The position numbers were made by a program, and so were the translations under genes. The notes beneath the pieces were generated by a model that saw only the letters and a list, made by a program, of their open reading frames with translations, was not told the origin of the DNA and ran no database searches. Below, piece by piece: positions 62,430 to 64,000 of a DNA stretch of 64,000 nt. Numbering within the stretch: position 1 is the stretch's first letter; the number at the start of each line of letters is the position of its first letter. The DNA comes from Bradyrhizobium sp. Arg816 (GTDB lineage: Bacteria > Pseudomonadota > Alphaproteobacteria > Rhizobiales > Xanthobacteraceae), in assembly GCF_029989365.1 (NCBI RefSeq), contig NZ_JAPRAQ010000018.1, positions 1 to 64,000 on the forward strand, read 5' to 3'.

Positions 62430-62702
62430 TCAACGCAATGAGGTCGGCCGTGCCGCCCCGCGCGAATGGCGCACGATGTCTCGTGGGTCGAGATCGCGGC
62501 TGGAGGCAACGTAATCGATCTCGCCGCGCGTCGTGCCGATGTCCATCAGCTCCCGGTCACTCAAGCCGGACAACGTGCCGCGCAATCTCTGGCGATCGCG
62601 ACGTGCCTGAAGGACATCCCAGCACTTCCAGATCAGGCTGTGGACATGCCGGATCGATACGGACGCCCGTTCCGGCCACATTGTACCTTGGATCATGGTC
62701 AT
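62430..62702 (-). CDS. DUF1127 domain protein (90 aa)
   Basis: This second DUF1127 protein has LSDRELMDIGTTRGEIDYVA in its central part, preceded by a basic helix (CWDVLQARRDRQRLRGTLSG). It differs from the copy at 57391-57666 outside the motif, so the two are old paralogues. The start at 62702 or a second ATG six bases later is possible. It converges on the PLP-enzyme gene and is divergent from the winged-helix regulator. Role unknown. Confidence 0.75.
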   Translation of the reverse strand: MTMIQGTMWPERASVSIRHVHSLIWKCWDVLQARRDRQRLRGTLSGLSDRELMDIGTTRGEIDYVASSRDLDPRDIVRHSRGAARPTSLR

Positions 62703-62872
62703 TGCAGTGCCTCCGGAGGGTGTTTTTCACCCCGAGAAGGTGCCCGAAGACCGCCGCGCGTGCTTGACCGGCAGCTTACATTTTCCCTACCGACAGCTTA
62801 TTCTTGCGACGTCCAGCGGGCCAAAACGCCCACCCGGGTCGCCCCGGAGGGCTCATCCAAGGGATTCGCATC

Positions 62873-64000
62873 TTGCGCTATCTCTTTGAGGAGTATGCAT
62901 TCGACGCCGGTCGGCGAGAGCTGCATCGCGGAGCGGATCGGATCTCCGTTGCGCCGCAGGTGTTCGACCTCCTCGATTACCTGATCCGCAACCGGGAGCG
63001 CGTCGTCGGCAAGGATGAACTCATCGATGCCATTTGGCAGGGGCGCTGCGTGTCCGATGCTGCGCTGACGACCCGCCTCAACAGTGCGCGATGCGCGATC
63101 GGGGATTCCGGCGAAGAGCAGCGGCTGATCAGAACACTGCCACGCAGAGGCTTCCGCTTCGTGGGTCAGGTCCGGGAAACGCTTGCCGCCGAGGGCGCAA
63201 CGGTCGCCGACGGCGGAGCCGGGACGCCGAAACCCGCGCTCGCGCTTCCCGACAAACCCTCGATCGCGGTGCTTCCGTTCGCCAACCTGTGCCCGGATCC
63301 GGAGCAGGACTATTTTGCCGACGGTATGGTCGAGGACATCATTTCGGGACTGTCGCGTTCGAAGTCTCTTTTCGTCATCGCGCGACATTCGACTCTGGCC
63401 TACAAGGGCAGGGCGATCGACGTCAAACAGATCGGTCAGGAGCTGGGCGTTCGCTACGTGCTCGAAGGCAGTGTGCGCAAGGCCGGCAATCGAGTCCGAA
63501 TCGCCGGTCAGTTGATCGACGCGGCGACCGGCCTGCATCTCTGGACGGACCGGTTTGACAGTGAGATCGAGGATATTTTCGACCTGCAGGATCGGCTGAC
63601 GAGCAGCGTCATCGGAGCAATCTCCCCGCGACTGGAGCGCGCCGAAATCGAGCGCGCCCAACGCAAACCCACCGACAACCTGCAGGCCTACGACTATTAT
63701 CTCCGGGCGTTCGCCGCCTTCTTCAGATTCACGGAGGAGGCAAGCATCGAGGCCATGGAGCTCGCAAAGACGGCCCGCTGCATCGATCCGGAATTTGCGC
63801 GCGCATATGCGCTCGGCGCCCGTTGCCATGTCCTGAGGAACGTTTTCGACTGGGTCACTGATGCGGCCCACGAATGCAGTGAAGCCGCGCGGCTGGCGAG
63901 ACGAGCGGTCGAGCTTGACCCGAATGATCCGTCGGTGCTTGCGATGGCCGGACACGCGCTCTCACAGGTGGCAGGCGAGGTCGAGGAAGGCGATGCTCTT
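62873..64000 (+). CDS. Winged-helix transcriptional regulator with TolB-like and TPR domains (cut by window end)
   Basis: The visible 376 codons encode an OmpR/CadC-type winged helix (residues 1-100, DAGRRELHRGADRISVAPQV, DELIDAIWQGR, LPRRGFRFVG). A periplasmic-type or TolB-like beta domain follows (PSIAVLPFANLCPDPEQDYFADG, VRYVLEGSVRKAGNRVRIA), then the start of a TPR region. Proteins of this layout are often labelled adenylate cyclase in databases, but no cyclase domain is seen here. No membrane segment is evident before the TolB-like part. The start is a TTG at 62873; no in-frame ATG fits the domain start. The right edge cuts the gene. Confidence 0.85.
   Translation, partial: MRYLFEEYAFDAGRRELHRGADRISVAPQVFDLLDYLIRNRERVVGKDELIDAIWQGRCVSDAALTTRLNSARCAIGDSGEEQRLIRTLPRRGFRFVGQVRETLAAEGATVADGGAGTPKPALALPDKPSIAVLPFANLCPDPEQDYFADGMVEDIISGLSRSKSLFVIARHSTLAYKGRAIDVKQIGQELGVRYVLEGSVRKAGNRVRIAGQLIDAATGLHLWTDRFDSEIEDIFDLQDRLTSSVIGAISPRLERAEIERAQRKPTDNLQAYDYYLRAFAAFFRFTEEASIEAMELAKTARCIDPEFARAYALGARCHVLRNVFDWVTDAAHECSEAARLARRAVELDPNDPSVLAMAGHALSQVAGEVEEGDAL

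Noticed and set aside
62873-64000. Adenylate cyclase, the label often given to this kind of protein
   Set aside because: The visible part has a winged helix, a TolB-like domain and TPR sequence, and no cyclase motifs.

Overview
The window reads as chromosome of a high-GC alphaproteobacterium, most likely Bradyrhizobium or a close relative. This rests on the gene families (LpcC-like and DUF1127 proteins, a molybdenum storage protein, a LivJHMGF-type transporter) and on several palindromic intergenic repeats of the kind common in Bradyrhizobium. It is an inference from content, not a database match. No rRNA, tRNA, CRISPR array or prophage was recognised. The only insertion sequence is the first 15 codons of an IS110-type transposase at the left edge.

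Layout. 0-9.4 kb: the IS110 edge, two small secreted proteins, an MFS permease, a 1106-residue class III nucleotidyl cyclase/ATPase/TPR protein paired with a CxxC redoxin, hemD, purU and a small lipoprotein. 9.5-15.7 kb: a six-gene operon encoding a branched-chain-amino-acid-type ABC importer whose last gene is a short cobalamin-independent methionine-synthase-like enzyme. 15.9-21.9 kb: an exported caspase-like TPR protein, an HTH-methyltransferase of unknown target, metK and ahcY. Together with the methionine-synthase-like gene this forms a methyl-cycle neighbourhood. 22-27.4 kb: a frameshifted SnoaL-like pseudogene, a Baeyer-Villiger-type flavoprotein, and an SDR/tautomerase/MFS operon divergent from a LysR regulator. 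27.5-32.5 kb: a lipid A hydroxylase homologue, the two-subunit molybdenum storage protein (mosB-mosA), an NTF2-like protein and an FAH-family hydrolase.

32.6-55.4 kb is a surface-polysaccharide region. It contains an MsbA-like exporter, galE, an LpcC-like mannosyltransferase, waaF, hldD, hldE, an O-antigen ligase, a membrane NDP-sugar 4,6-dehydratase, a WcaI-like glycosyltransferase, a decayed epimerase, a WecA-like initiating transferase, a YbhN-type membrane protein, a UDP-glucuronate-epimerase-like protein, manC, a Gfo/Idh dehydrogenase with a DegT aminotransferase, and murJ. Heptose synthesis and transfer, nucleotide-sugar supply, lipid-linked assembly, ligation and flipping are therefore all represented. 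A lower-GC pocket at about 36.7-38.1 kb interrupts it.

55.4-64 kb is mixed: a quinone-oxidoreductase-like gene bracketed by two copies of an 82-bp repeat, a 25-codon ORF followed by a terminator and a DUF1127 gene (an attenuator-like arrangement), a molybdenum hydroxylase large subunit without its usual partners, a class II cytochrome c, a methionine-gamma-lyase-type PLP enzyme, a second DUF1127 gene, and a winged-helix/TPR regulator cut by the right edge.

Most notable items: the transporter/methionine-synthase operon with the adjoining SAM-cycle genes and caspase-like protein; the mosBA operon; the orphan molybdenum hydroxylase; two clear pseudogenes; and the 25-codon ORF/terminator/DUF1127 arrangement.
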